DNA of 64,000 bases. It comes from Falsiroseomonas sp050563525 (GTDB lineage Bacteria > Pseudomonadota > Alphaproteobacteria > Acetobacterales > Acetobacteraceae). The position numbers were made by a program, and so were the translations under genes. Positions 45,378 to 53,396 of the stretch are shown here, one piece after another (the stretch's first letter is position 1; each line of letters begins with the position of its first letter). Where the stretch lies: NCBI RefSeq assembly GCF_050563525.1, contig NZ_JBNXUN010000021.1, positions 1 through 64,000 of the forward strand, in the 5' to 3' direction. Below the pieces are notes generated by a model. That model saw only the letters and a list, made by a program, of their open reading frames with translations, did not search any database and was not told the origin of the DNA.

Positions 45378-46352
45378 ATGCATCGCCGTAATGCCCTAGC
45401 CACCCTTCTCGCTGGCCTAATTCTACCCGCCGCTACGCATGCGCAGAACACTGGCTGGGCACCAAACAGGCCCGTACGACTGATCATCCCCTACCCGCCG
45501 GGCGGTGGCACCGATACTCTGGCGCGGCCTTGGGCGGAGCAGATGCGCGCGCGGCTTGGCCAGCCGTTCGTGATCGAGAACCGCGGCGGCGCGGCGACGA
45601 CCATCGGAATGGAGGCTGCAAGCCGCGGGACCGCGGACGGCCACACACTGGTGATCAACGCCGACAACATTGCATATTTTCCGATGCTGTACCGGAACCT
45701 GCCCTACGATCTCTTCCGCGACTTAACGCCGATCTCCTATCTTGCGCAGACGCCGCTGGTTGCGGCGATCAACCCAAATGTGCAGGCGCGTTCGCTACGG
45801 GAATTTGTGGCGTTGGCCAAACAGAGCCCGGAGAAATACGCTTTCGCCAATCCCTCCCTCGGCTCGCCGCACCACTTGGGCTACGAGCTGCTGGCGCGTG
45901 AAGCCGGAATCCGGCTGGTGCAGGCCGAGTATCGCGGCGGCGGCCCGGCGATGAATGACGTACTGGCAGGCCATGTGCATCTTGGCGTGTTCAGCCTGGG
46001 CTCGGTGACGCAGCACTTTGCGGCTGGCACGCTGCGCCCACTCGCCGTCCTGTCGGCGCAGCGGTCGCCTGCGGCTCCCGACGTGCCAACCACGGCGGAA
46101 GAGGGTCTGCCAAGTGTGGTCAACGCGCTACGCTTCCTGGTGCTGGCACCTGCCGCGACGCCGCGGGAGGCAATCGCCGCGCTGCACGTCGCGACGCTGG
46201 AAAGCCTACGCGATGCAGGGCTGCGCGAGCAGTTGACACGTGCAGGCTTCGAGATCACGCCGAGCTCTCCGGAGGAAGCGGCCGCCATGCTTCGCGCAGA
46301 GCACGACCGGTGGGCACCGATCCTGCCGGCGCTGAACCTGAACCTAGGGTGA
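45378..46352 (+). CDS. Bug/TctC-family periplasmic solute receptor
   Basis: A 324-residue receptor with a signal peptide ending at ATHAQN. Motifs: RLIIPYPPGGGTDTLARPWA, FVIENRGGAATTIGMEAASR and EYRGGGPAMNDVLAGHVHLG. AAGGAG at 45365-45370 fixes ATG 45378. It follows the hydratase operon on the same strand and may be co-transcribed, giving the operon both an ABC binding protein and a Bug receptor. Confidence 0.9.
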   Translation: MHRRNALATLLAGLILPAATHAQNTGWAPNRPVRLIIPYPPGGGTDTLARPWAEQMRARLGQPFVIENRGGAATTIGMEAASRGTADGHTLVINADNIAYFPMLYRNLPYDLFRDLTPISYLAQTPLVAAINPNVQARSLREFVALAKQSPEKYAFANPSLGSPHHLGYELLAREAGIRLVQAEYRGGGPAMNDVLAGHVHLGVFSLGSVTQHFAAGTLRPLAVLSAQRSPAAPDVPTTAEEGLPSVVNALRFLVLAPAATPREAIAALHVATLESLRDAGLREQLTRAGFEITPSSPEEAAAMLRAEHDRWAPILPALNLNLG

Positions 46353-46357
46353 GCCGG

Positions 46358-47089
46358 ATGAGCAGGCTAGATATTCGGGGCGACGCGCGCCGAGTGGTCC
46401 AGGCGGTGAAGGCTGGCGGCGTGGCAATCATCCCAATGGACGTGGGCTATGCCGGCATCGGTGGCTGCCACGACGCGCTGATGCGCTTCTTCCGCGCCAA
46501 GGGCCGGGGCGCGCATAAGCGCAACGCCATGCTCGGCAATCTCGAACTGCATGACGAGCTGCACCTGCTGGATGCACGCGGCCGCGACATGGTGCGCTGC
46601 CTGGTGGAGGATCACGATCTACCAGTTGCGGTGGTCGCTGGCTTCAAGGATCAGCATCCTCTGCTGCGTGCGCTTGGCGACGAGGCTCTGGCTGCCAGTA
46701 CCGACGGCGGCACCTTGGCGATGCTACTGAACGCCGGCAACTTCCTGCGCGATGTGACGCGTGAGGCCACCCAACAGGGCCAGCCGCTGTTTGGCTCATC
46801 TGCCAATCTTACCGGCACAGGTACGCGCTTCCGCGCCACCGACATCCAGCAGGAGATTCGGGCGGTGGCGGATGCGGTGGTGGATTACGGCCTGCAGAAG
46901 TTTCACCGCTACCGGCGGTCGTCGACCATGATCGACTTCCGCACTATGGAGGTGGTGCGCATTGGGTCCTGCTACGAAGTAATCGCGGAAGTGCTGCAGC
47001 GACATTTCGGGGTGGAGCTACCGCCAGACCCGGGGTTGGAAGCGCTTCCCTCCGGACATCTCAGGGAGGCGCAGCGGAGCTACAACTGA
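46358..47089 (+). CDS. Sua5/YciO/YrdC-domain protein
   Basis: A 243-residue protein with the YrdC fold. It has VVQAVKAGGVAIIPMDVGYA at the start, a basic stretch FRAKGRGAHKRNAML in place of the usual KxR block, and the LFGSSANLTGTG SxN motif. True TsaC/Sua5 enzymes make threonylcarbamoyl-AMP for the t6A tRNA modification. Here the N-terminal loop differs from the canonical form and a non-standard C-terminal 60 residues follow. It starts five bases after the Bug receptor gene, an odd partner for a tRNA-modification enzyme. It may be a repurposed acyl-adenylate or carbamoyl enzyme. Confidence 0.78.
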   Translation: MSRLDIRGDARRVVQAVKAGGVAIIPMDVGYAGIGGCHDALMRFFRAKGRGAHKRNAMLGNLELHDELHLLDARGRDMVRCLVEDHDLPVAVVAGFKDQHPLLRALGDEALAASTDGGTLAMLLNAGNFLRDVTREATQQGQPLFGSSANLTGTGTRFRATDIQQEIRAVADAVVDYGLQKFHRYRRSSTMIDFRTMEVVRIGSCYEVIAEVLQRHFGVELPPDPGLEALPSGHLREAQRSYN

Positions 47090-47474
47090 GCAACTACGCG
47101 AGGCCGTTGCTGCGGAGTCGGCGGTATCAGCGACAGGCTGGCATCGGCCGCCCTTCCCGGGGACCAAGTCGAACGCTTGTGCCCGCATCGGCCTCAACTG
47201 CGCGGCGATCGCCACAGACGAGGAATGTGGGTACGCACGCGTACCGCGCATACGTTCACCAGCAGGCTAATCTTGTGCCTCATCAGGGAGGGTCTCGCAC
47301 CTTCCATTACATCCACAACACCGTCCCGGCCGATCATGAGGAATTCCTGCAGAAGGCGCTTGGCTTTGGTCGGCTTCAGAGCAAAGCGTTGGCCGCGCCC
47401 CGACCGGTTTCATCCCGGCGGGGCGCCTGGTGGTAGGGCCCGATCCTCGGCGCCCGATGCGGGAAACCATCACC

Positions 47475-48254
47475 ATGATCCTGTCCGACACACAGACCTG
47501 GATCCTGCGCCAGGCCGCCGAACACGAGGCGGGACTTGCCCCGCTGCCGAAGATCCCTGCCGCGGCGCGCAACGCCGTCTTCCGCAGCATGCTGAAGGGA
47601 GGACTGCTTGCCGAGATGCCAGCGCCGTCGGTGCATGCCGGTCGCGGCTGGCACCAGGACGAGCAGGGCAGCTGGATCGCGCTCCGGATCACCGACGAAG
47701 GATTGGCCGCAATTGGTCTGGATCCCGCGCCGAGTATCCAGGCTGGCGCGCAGAAGGACTCAGCGCCATTGTTGCCTCTCCGCGATACTGACGCGGCCAT
47801 CACCCACGACAGCCCGCTCCAGAGCCCGGAGCCGGTACGCGCTGCGCCAACCGCCCGCGGCAGCCGCGCCACATTGCGAGCCGCCGCCGCCGCGCTCATC
47901 ACGGCCTTGGAGGCTTCGCAGCCAATCGAGGCACCGCTGGCGTCCCTGCGGGCGATCCTCGCCAGCCGGCCGGCCGGCGCACCACGAGCAGCCAACACTC
48001 CCCGCAGGCCGCGTGAGGGCACCAAGCAGGCCGCGGTGCTGGCCCTGCTTCGCCGGCCGGAGGGCGCGACCGTGGCGCAGGTGGTCGAGGCGACCGGCTG
48101 GGCGCCGCACACCGTCCGCGGCTTCTTCGCCGGCCTCCGGACCCGGCACGGCATCGAGGTCACGGTGCTGGAGCGGGTGCGGCAGATCGGCCCGAACAAG
48201 ACCGGCGCAAAGGGCAGTTACAGCGTCTACCGGATCGCCGCGGTGACGGCCTGA
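47475..48254 (+). CDS. DUF3489 protein (cassette copy 2)
   Basis: A 259-residue protein. It shares the N-terminal LPKIPAAARNAVFRSMLKGG block and the C-terminal REGTKQAAVLALLRRPEGAT, GWAPHTVRGFFAGLRTRHGI blocks almost unchanged with copy 1, while the middle linker is quite different. That pattern suggests two functional domains under selection and a free linker. ATG 47475 follows GGGAAA; ATG 47457 is possible. Its stop overlaps the recombinase start by one base. Confidence 0.82.
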   Translation: MILSDTQTWILRQAAEHEAGLAPLPKIPAAARNAVFRSMLKGGLLAEMPAPSVHAGRGWHQDEQGSWIALRITDEGLAAIGLDPAPSIQAGAQKDSAPLLPLRDTDAAITHDSPLQSPEPVRAAPTARGSRATLRAAAAALITALEASQPIEAPLASLRAILASRPAGAPRAANTPRRPREGTKQAAVLALLRRPEGATVAQVVEATGWAPHTVRGFFAGLRTRHGIEVTVLERVRQIGPNKTGAKGSYSVYRIAAVTA

Positions 48255-48946
48255 TGCGCGCGACGCAGCACGGCGTCTCGCGGCTGGCAGTCGGCCTCTA
48301 CCGGGTCTCGACCGCCGAGCAGGGGCAGAGCGGGCTGGGCCTGGAGGCGCAGCAGGCCAGCGTGCGGGCCTTCGTGGCGGGGCAGGGCTGGACGCTGGTG
48401 GCGGAGTTCTCCGCCAGCGGCAAGGACGACCGCCGACCAGGCTTCCAGGCCGCCCTGGCGCGGTGCCGGCAGCTTGGCGCGGTGCTGGTCCCGGCGCGGC
48501 TGGATCGGATCACCAGGCGGGCGCACACGCTGTCGCAGCTGCTGGAGGACGGATACTCGATCCGGGCGGCTGATATGCCAGGCGCCGACGAGCTCATGCT
48601 GCGGATCTACGCCGCAATGGCACAGAAGGAGCGGGAGCTAATCTCGGAGCGCACCCGGGCGGCGCTGGCGGCCGCCAAAGCGCGTGGGAAGGCGCTGGGC
48701 GGCGACCGAGGCTACCGGCCGGTAGTAGGCCCGGACGCCGCTGCGGCGGCCTTGGCGCGCCGCCAGGTGGCCGAGCAGGCGGCACATCGGCTGGCGCTGG
48801 AGGTGGAGCGATTGCGCGAAGCAGGCATCGTAGGGCAGGCGGCGGTGGCGCGAGCGCTGACCGAGCGTCGGGTGCCGACACCGCGTGGCAGCGCCACATG
48901 GACCCACACGACCGTGGCGCGAGTTCTGCAGCGCGCGGTGGGGTAA
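48254..48946 (+). CDS. Serine recombinase, resolvase family (cassette copy 2)
   Basis: A 230-residue site-specific recombinase, intact. The nucleophile is the Ser in GLYRVSTAEQGQSGLGLEA; the DDRRPGFQAAL and LDRITRRAHTLSQLLEDG blocks carry the active-site Arg and Asp residues. LMLRIYAAMAQKERELISER is the long E-helix. The C-terminal helix-turn-helix reads QAAVARALTERRVPTPRGSA then TWTHTTVARVL. Compared with copy 1 it lacks two residues in the ASGKDD loop. It probably moves or inverts DNA at sites near its own cassette, but the site is not identified. Confidence 0.9.
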   Translation: MRATQHGVSRLAVGLYRVSTAEQGQSGLGLEAQQASVRAFVAGQGWTLVAEFSASGKDDRRPGFQAALARCRQLGAVLVPARLDRITRRAHTLSQLLEDGYSIRAADMPGADELMLRIYAAMAQKERELISERTRAALAAAKARGKALGGDRGYRPVVGPDAAAAALARRQVAEQAAHRLALEVERLREAGIVGQAAVARALTERRVPTPRGSATWTHTTVARVLQRAVG

Positions 48947-49048
48947 CCCGGGCGCGTGGAATATTGACGCCGACCAATCGCGGGGCACGGACACTGTTAA
49001 CGGTGGTTCGAGTGCTGGATGGGTCGGGCGGCGTGAAGCCTCTGCGCC

Positions 49049-50890
49049 TCAGCCAAGCTCTGTTACGGCGCGCCAAGCCTCATCAATTGCAGTCTGCAAA
49101 TATGCGCTCCACCCAGCATCGGAGTTGGCGATCACCACCCGCCCGATCGGCTGGCGGGCGGTCTTCATCTCGGTTTCCGTAATCCCTGCTTCAGTCAGGC
49201 CCGTGGGGTCATAGGCATAGCCGTGGGACCAACGGTTGACGGTGATCCCAGCGATGTCCCGCTGGTCGAAGTCCGGGCCAAGCATGCGGCCCAGTTGGTC
49301 TCGGATGCTGTCCTCGATAACGTCAAAGGGTGTGCTCAGTAGTGTAGCCCGGCCCGCGCGGAACTGAGCGCGTGCGTCCATCCCCTGGTTCGATGCCACC
49401 GGAACCCAGACCATGTGAACCAGGATGGGCTCCTCTGGCTGACGCGCGCACCGATAGCCGCCGAGGTCCACCGCGAAGTCCAGATTGGTCCGGCACCAGG
49501 TAGCCATAGGCGCGTGGATCATATGCACGCCGCGCTCGACAAAGCGTTGCCAATTCCGCAGGGCCACATTGGCGTAGACGAGCGGCGCCTTCACGTTGCC
49601 CGCAAGCGCCGCCTTCTGATTTGCTGGAAGATCAGGCAACAGGTGCGGAACCATCATGTTCCAGCCCGCCAGCACGACACCTCGGGCCCGCACGCGTTGA
49701 AGGGCGCCGTTGCGGAGGTAGCCCAAATCCACAGGGCCGTAAGGCTGGCGCACTGCGACGACGGTGCTGTTGAGGCGCAACCTCACCGGCGTATCAGCGG
49801 TGTCGAGCTTCGTATAGTCGAAGTGGGCCAGAACGATGTCGTCCATCCCATGACCATCTGCGACGGCGGGAATTAGGTCTCGCACCAGCAGGCGCGCGAT
49901 GGATGCGTTGCCGTCGGGAAAGTGGTGGATATATGGTTCATGAGCCTCGACGCGGTTCACCGGCGCTTCCAGTTGAAGGCCGGAGAAGCCGGGTAGCCCA
50001 AGCTCTTGCGCGGTGCGGGCTGTGATGAGGTCTGTACCGGCGGCATACAGGTCAAGACTACGATTCTGGAAGCATGCCGCAGCCGCGCCGCTCAGCCCGG
50101 CCTTGTCGATAAGGAAGTCGCGATAGCTGATCGTCTCCAGGAGTGCTTTCTTTTCCTCTGGTGTCAGCCCCGGAAGATAATCCTGCGGCGCTTCATAAAG
50201 GGTCTGTAGCGCGGCACGATCAGCCTCATTCAGAGGGAATTCGGCAATCAGGTCATGGATCGGTCGAGCAAGGGAGCGGCCCTCGCGCAGCCACTCGTCG
50301 GGCAAGGGGGTGGGGTCGCCGGTCACAAGCCGATCCTGGCTGAAGTGTTCACGGTCAAAGAAAATGCCCCGCCCCATGCCGTACGATGGATACAGCTCGC
50401 GGTCGAACGCAGTCTCGAACCGAGCAACGTCGACGCCCAGGTATCGTAGCATGTCCTTCACGATGGTGCTGTGGGACGCTGGCGAGTCCAGCGTCTCGCT
50501 GCCACCATAGCCGAGCAGCAGACGACCTCCGACGGTGAACTCGTTGCGTCGGGCGTGACCGCCAAAATCGTCATGGTTGTCGAGAATGAGGATACGTGCA
50601 TCAGGATGGGCTCGCCGGTAGAACCACGCGGCCGAAAGGCCGCTAATGCCTGCACCCACGACGACCAAGTCGTAGGTCTCCTTTACCGGGTACTGATCCA
50701 AATCGAACTGCTCGCCAGACAGGCCAAGTCGATGACCTGCTTCATACGAGCCGTCGTGGCTGCCACGCAGGCCGGTCAGCGCTGGTGGGTACGGGAAGCG
50801 GCCTGTCTGCGCCTGCAGTGAGCCTGGGGCGAGCCCTGCCGCGATGGTTAAAGCAAACCCATTGAGAAAGTCGCGTCGGGTGATGTCCAT
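49049..50890 (-). CDS. Tat-exported FAD-dependent oxidoreductase, spermidine-dehydrogenase-like
   Basis: A 613-residue flavoprotein. A Tat signal (ITRRDFLNGFALTIAAGLAP) directs it to the periplasm. The FAD-binding Rossmann motif is VVVGAGISGLSAAWFYRRAH, followed by LILDNHDDFGGHARR. The arrangement, including NEFTVGGRLLLGYGGSE after it, is like the spermidine dehydrogenase (SpdH) group of amine oxidoreductases. ATG 50890 has GGAGG nine bases upstream. The gene is single; the recombinase cassette ends 102 bases from its 3' end. The substrate is not certain; a polyamine is the best guess. Confidence 0.82.
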   Translation of the reverse strand: MDITRRDFLNGFALTIAAGLAPGSLQAQTGRFPYPPALTGLRGSHDGSYEAGHRLGLSGEQFDLDQYPVKETYDLVVVGAGISGLSAAWFYRRAHPDARILILDNHDDFGGHARRNEFTVGGRLLLGYGGSETLDSPASHSTIVKDMLRYLGVDVARFETAFDRELYPSYGMGRGIFFDREHFSQDRLVTGDPTPLPDEWLREGRSLARPIHDLIAEFPLNEADRAALQTLYEAPQDYLPGLTPEEKKALLETISYRDFLIDKAGLSGAAAACFQNRSLDLYAAGTDLITARTAQELGLPGFSGLQLEAPVNRVEAHEPYIHHFPDGNASIARLLVRDLIPAVADGHGMDDIVLAHFDYTKLDTADTPVRLRLNSTVVAVRQPYGPVDLGYLRNGALQRVRARGVVLAGWNMMVPHLLPDLPANQKAALAGNVKAPLVYANVALRNWQRFVERGVHMIHAPMATWCRTNLDFAVDLGGYRCARQPEEPILVHMVWVPVASNQGMDARAQFRAGRATLLSTPFDVIEDSIRDQLGRMLGPDFDQRDIAGITVNRWSHGYAYDPTGLTEAGITETEMKTARQPIGRVVIANSDAGWSAYLQTAIDEAWRAVTELG

Positions 50891-51462
50891 CGCCAAAGCC
50901 TCCGCAGCGCAGGACGCCGCTGGGGCGCCGACATCCACCCCGCGATGCTATGACAAATCTGGTGATTCGCAATGAAAACTCGAACAACATTGCCCGTATC
51001 ATCTGCTGCGTCTGGATCGACGCTGCCTGCCCATCCACCCCTTCTGATTTTTATCATTGCGCCGGAAGTCGTAACCTCTGCAGGGCTGTTCACCACCGAT
51101 CAACGGTCGAAGGTCGATGGTGAACATGCGCTGCCGCGTCAGGCCACTCCTCAGCTGTGGACGACGCCTTTGCGCGTGCCATCGATAAGCCGTGTTCAGC
51201 CATATCCGCCGCCTCACTCACAACTTCGAGCGCCACTGCCGCATCACAGCCGCGTTCATGCGCATGGCCATGATTCGCGCCATGCTTCGACGGCTGAGCG
51301 TAAAGCCCTCAGCGAAAATCGAGACTTCGCGGATGGGCTTTCACATCAGACCAGGCAGAGCGGTAAGCAGAAAGTTTAGCATAATTGTTCCGCGGAGGTC
51401 GTGGAGAATCAGTCGATAAACCCATGCCACCCCAGACCGGTGCCGGTGCGGAAGTTCTGGCA
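50891..51462. other. Gene-poor stretch with an IS remnant
   Basis: About 570 bases between the oxidoreductase and GntR genes. Apart from a possible transposase end at 51192-51296 no gene is supported. It should hold the oxidoreductase promoter. Confidence 0.45.
51192..51296 (+). pseudogene. Transposase C-terminal remnant, IS5-like
   Basis: About 35 codons read FSHIRRLTHNFERHCRITAA then FMRMAMIRAMLRRL, resembling the C-terminal helix of IS5-type transposases (a basic HxR region, then a helix ending in IRLMLRRL). A stop codon directly precedes it in frame and no inverted repeat was found. Weak evidence. Confidence 0.35.
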
Positions 51463-52134
51463 TTAGCGGACGACCGCCACGTCCGCGGCTTCCCCCGCCT
51501 CAACCGCTGGGTCATTGGCGGCGGAGCCCAGAATATGTTCGCGCACCCGCGCGGCCACCGCCTCCGGGTCGCGCGCCCGCAGCGCCGCGAGGATGTTGCG
51601 ATGTCCCTCCGCGCTGCGCCGCAGGGCGCGAAGCGAGGGCCAGAGCACCATGGGCCAGAGCCTCGCGCGGTCACGTGTTTCGATCGCTAGTTCGACTAGG
51701 AAACGGTTCGGTGCGAAGCCGTAGAGTGTATCGTGGAAGTCGAGGTTCGTGGCGCTCTGGGCGGACGTACTGCCTTCTTCAACGGCGCGGTCGAAGGCAT
51801 CGGCTTTGGAGTCCAGTAGGCGCAGTGCGGCGTCGCCCAGGGCAGGTAGGGCCTGAACGGCGGCTTCCGCTTCCAGCAATGCGCGCACGGCGAGCATGTC
51901 GCGTCGGCGCTGCCGGTCGGGTGTTGCCACGCGGTATCCGCGGTTGGGGACATGCTCCACCGTCTGGCGCTGCGCCAACTGGGCCAGGGCGGCTCGAACG
52001 TCGAAGCGGGTCGCGCTGAAGCGTTCTTCCAGATCGACCTGCCGCAGCCATTCGCCCGGCCGGTAGGCGCCGTCGCGGATGCTCATCGCGATCTCGACGT
52101 CGAGTTGCCGGCGGCCGCCAGGAGGTCGGGCCAT
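51463..52134 (-). CDS. GntR-family transcriptional regulator, FCD type
   Basis: A 223-residue regulator. The N-terminal winged helix covers IAMSIRDGAYRPGEWLRQVD and LEERFSATRFDVRAALAQLA. The C-terminal all-helical FCD ligand domain has a His and Asp metal set (NLDFHDTLYGFAPNRFLVEL; EGHRNILAALRARD). It is transcribed divergently from the ABC/CoA-transferase/lyase operon, with a perfect palindrome between. FCD regulators usually bind the organic acid handled by the operon. Confidence 0.9.
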   Translation of the reverse strand: MARPPGGRRQLDVEIAMSIRDGAYRPGEWLRQVDLEERFSATRFDVRAALAQLAQRQTVEHVPNRGYRVATPDRQRRRDMLAVRALLEAEAAVQALPALGDAALRLLDSKADAFDRAVEEGSTSAQSATNLDFHDTLYGFAPNRFLVELAIETRDRARLWPMVLWPSLRALRRSAEGHRNILAALRARDPEAVAARVREHILGSAANDPAVEAGEAADVAVVR

Positions 52135-52188
52135 TCTGCTGCTGTCCTCGCCGAAGGGGTTGCGGCGCCAAAGATGCTGCGTCTATCG

Positions 52189-52202
52189 TATTGGCGCCAA
52201 TA
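52189..52202. promoter_or_regulatory. GntR operator, perfect 14-bp palindrome
   Basis: TATTGGCGCCAATA is exactly self-complementary. Further GCGCCAA boxes follow at 52206-52214 (TTGCGCCAATA) and precede at 52161-52171 (GCGGCGCCAAA), making a small cluster in the divergent promoter. It is 54 bases from the GntR start and 75 bases from the ABC operon start. Confidence 0.65.
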
Positions 52203-52276
52203 ATTGCGCCAATATGCGCCGGGGTCGAGCCTCTCGTGGGCCTTGACCCTGATAAGAGATAGGGAAGAAGCCGACC

Positions 52277-53392
52277 ATGATTCGGATCGACCGGCGCACG
52301 ACGCTTGCACTTCCAGCCTTGCTTCTGGCCAGCAGGGCCCATGCCCAAGGCGCGCCGGCCACCTATCCGCAGGGCTACCAGGATGTGGTGGCCGGGGCGG
52401 AGCGAGAGGGGAGCCTGCTGATCTATTCCATCATGTCGGCCGAGAACTGGCGCCCGGTTCTGGAAGGCTTCAACCGCCGGTATCCCAAGGTGCGCGTGGA
52501 AACCCTCGACCTGCCGAACTCGCGCGAGGTGTTCGAGCGCTACCTCGCCGAACGCGGCACCAACAGCCGCACGGCCGACCTGCTCGCCACCGCTGATCCG
52601 GGCGGCTGGATCGAGTTCCAGGAACGCGGCGAGGTGCTGCCCTACGAATCCGCGGAAAGCGCGGCCTGGCCCGCATGGGCCAAGCCCTGGCCGGGCGTTT
52701 ACACTATCTCCGCCGACCCGCTGGTTTTCATCTTCAACAAGATGACCGTGCCGGAGGCGCAGCAGCCCAAGAGCTTCGCGCAGTTCGTGACGCTGGCGGG
52801 GCTGAACCAGTCTCGCTGGCGCAACAAGATCACCAGCTACGGCGCGCATAATGGTGGCTTCGGCTACTCCGCCAACTTCGGCTTTGTCCAGAAGCACGGC
52901 GAGAAGGCCTGGGACTGGTTCAAGGAACTGGCCCCGCTGCGTCCGCGCTGGGAGCGTTCGGGCGGCCCCATGACCGAGAAGGTGACCTCGGGCGAATATG
53001 CTGCAGGCTGGTTTGTGTCCGCCATCACCTTCTGGCCGCGCCTGAACGATCCTGCCCGCGCGCGCGTGCTCGGCTGGAACTTTATTGAAGACGGACAGCT
53101 GGTCATCCTGCGCGGCATGGCCATCGCCAAGGCGGCCCGCAACGTGAATGCGGCGAAGCTAATGATCGACTACATCGCCTCCGCTGAAGGCCAGAGCGCC
53201 TTCGGGCGTGGCGGGCTGACGCCGGCTCGGCCAGACGTGATGCCGGGCGACGGAATCCGCCACACCTACAGCTCCATCGTGCAAGCGGTGGGCGGCGAGC
53301 AGAACATCGCCTTCATCGACTACAACAAGGCGATGCTCGACGATTACCAGCCCTTCATCGACCGTTGGAAGACAGCCTACGGCGTGAGCTGA
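52277..53392 (+). CDS. ABC importer substrate-binding protein, Fbp-like
   Basis: A 371-residue periplasmic protein with a signal peptide ending at SRAHAQG. It has the cluster of the ferric/2-aminoethylphosphonate binding-protein type (YQDVVAGAEREGSLLIYSIM, and PLVFIFNKMTVPEAQQPKSF). Classical iron ligands (paired Tyr near the C-terminus) are not obvious; SSIVQAVGGEQNIAFIDYNK has one Tyr only. The operon continues with organic-acid enzymes, so a carboxylate ligand, perhaps metal-chelated, is more likely than iron. Confidence 0.88.
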   Translation: MIRIDRRTTLALPALLLASRAHAQGAPATYPQGYQDVVAGAEREGSLLIYSIMSAENWRPVLEGFNRRYPKVRVETLDLPNSREVFERYLAERGTNSRTADLLATADPGGWIEFQERGEVLPYESAESAAWPAWAKPWPGVYTISADPLVFIFNKMTVPEAQQPKSFAQFVTLAGLNQSRWRNKITSYGAHNGGFGYSANFGFVQKHGEKAWDWFKELAPLRPRWERSGGPMTEKVTSGEYAAGWFVSAITFWPRLNDPARARVLGWNFIEDGQLVILRGMAIAKAARNVNAAKLMIDYIASAEGQSAFGRGGLTPARPDVMPGDGIRHTYSSIVQAVGGEQNIAFIDYNKAMLDDYQPFIDRWKTAYGVS

Positions 53393-53396
53393 GGGG

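Larger units (their letters stand above)
47349..48946 (+). repeat. DUF3489/serine-recombinase cassette, copy 2
   Basis: The intact copy of the cassette at 23129-24727. It has the same start sequence GCAGAAGGCGCTTGGCTTTG, a conserved leader of about 125 bases, then the two genes. Sequence outside these limits is unrelated between the copies. The preceding 260 bases (47090-47348) hold no gene. Confidence 0.75.

Noticed and set aside
50972..51379. 135-codon plus-strand frame between the oxidoreductase and GntR genes
   Set aside because: Low-complexity Pro/His/Arg content, no ribosome-binding site, no domain.
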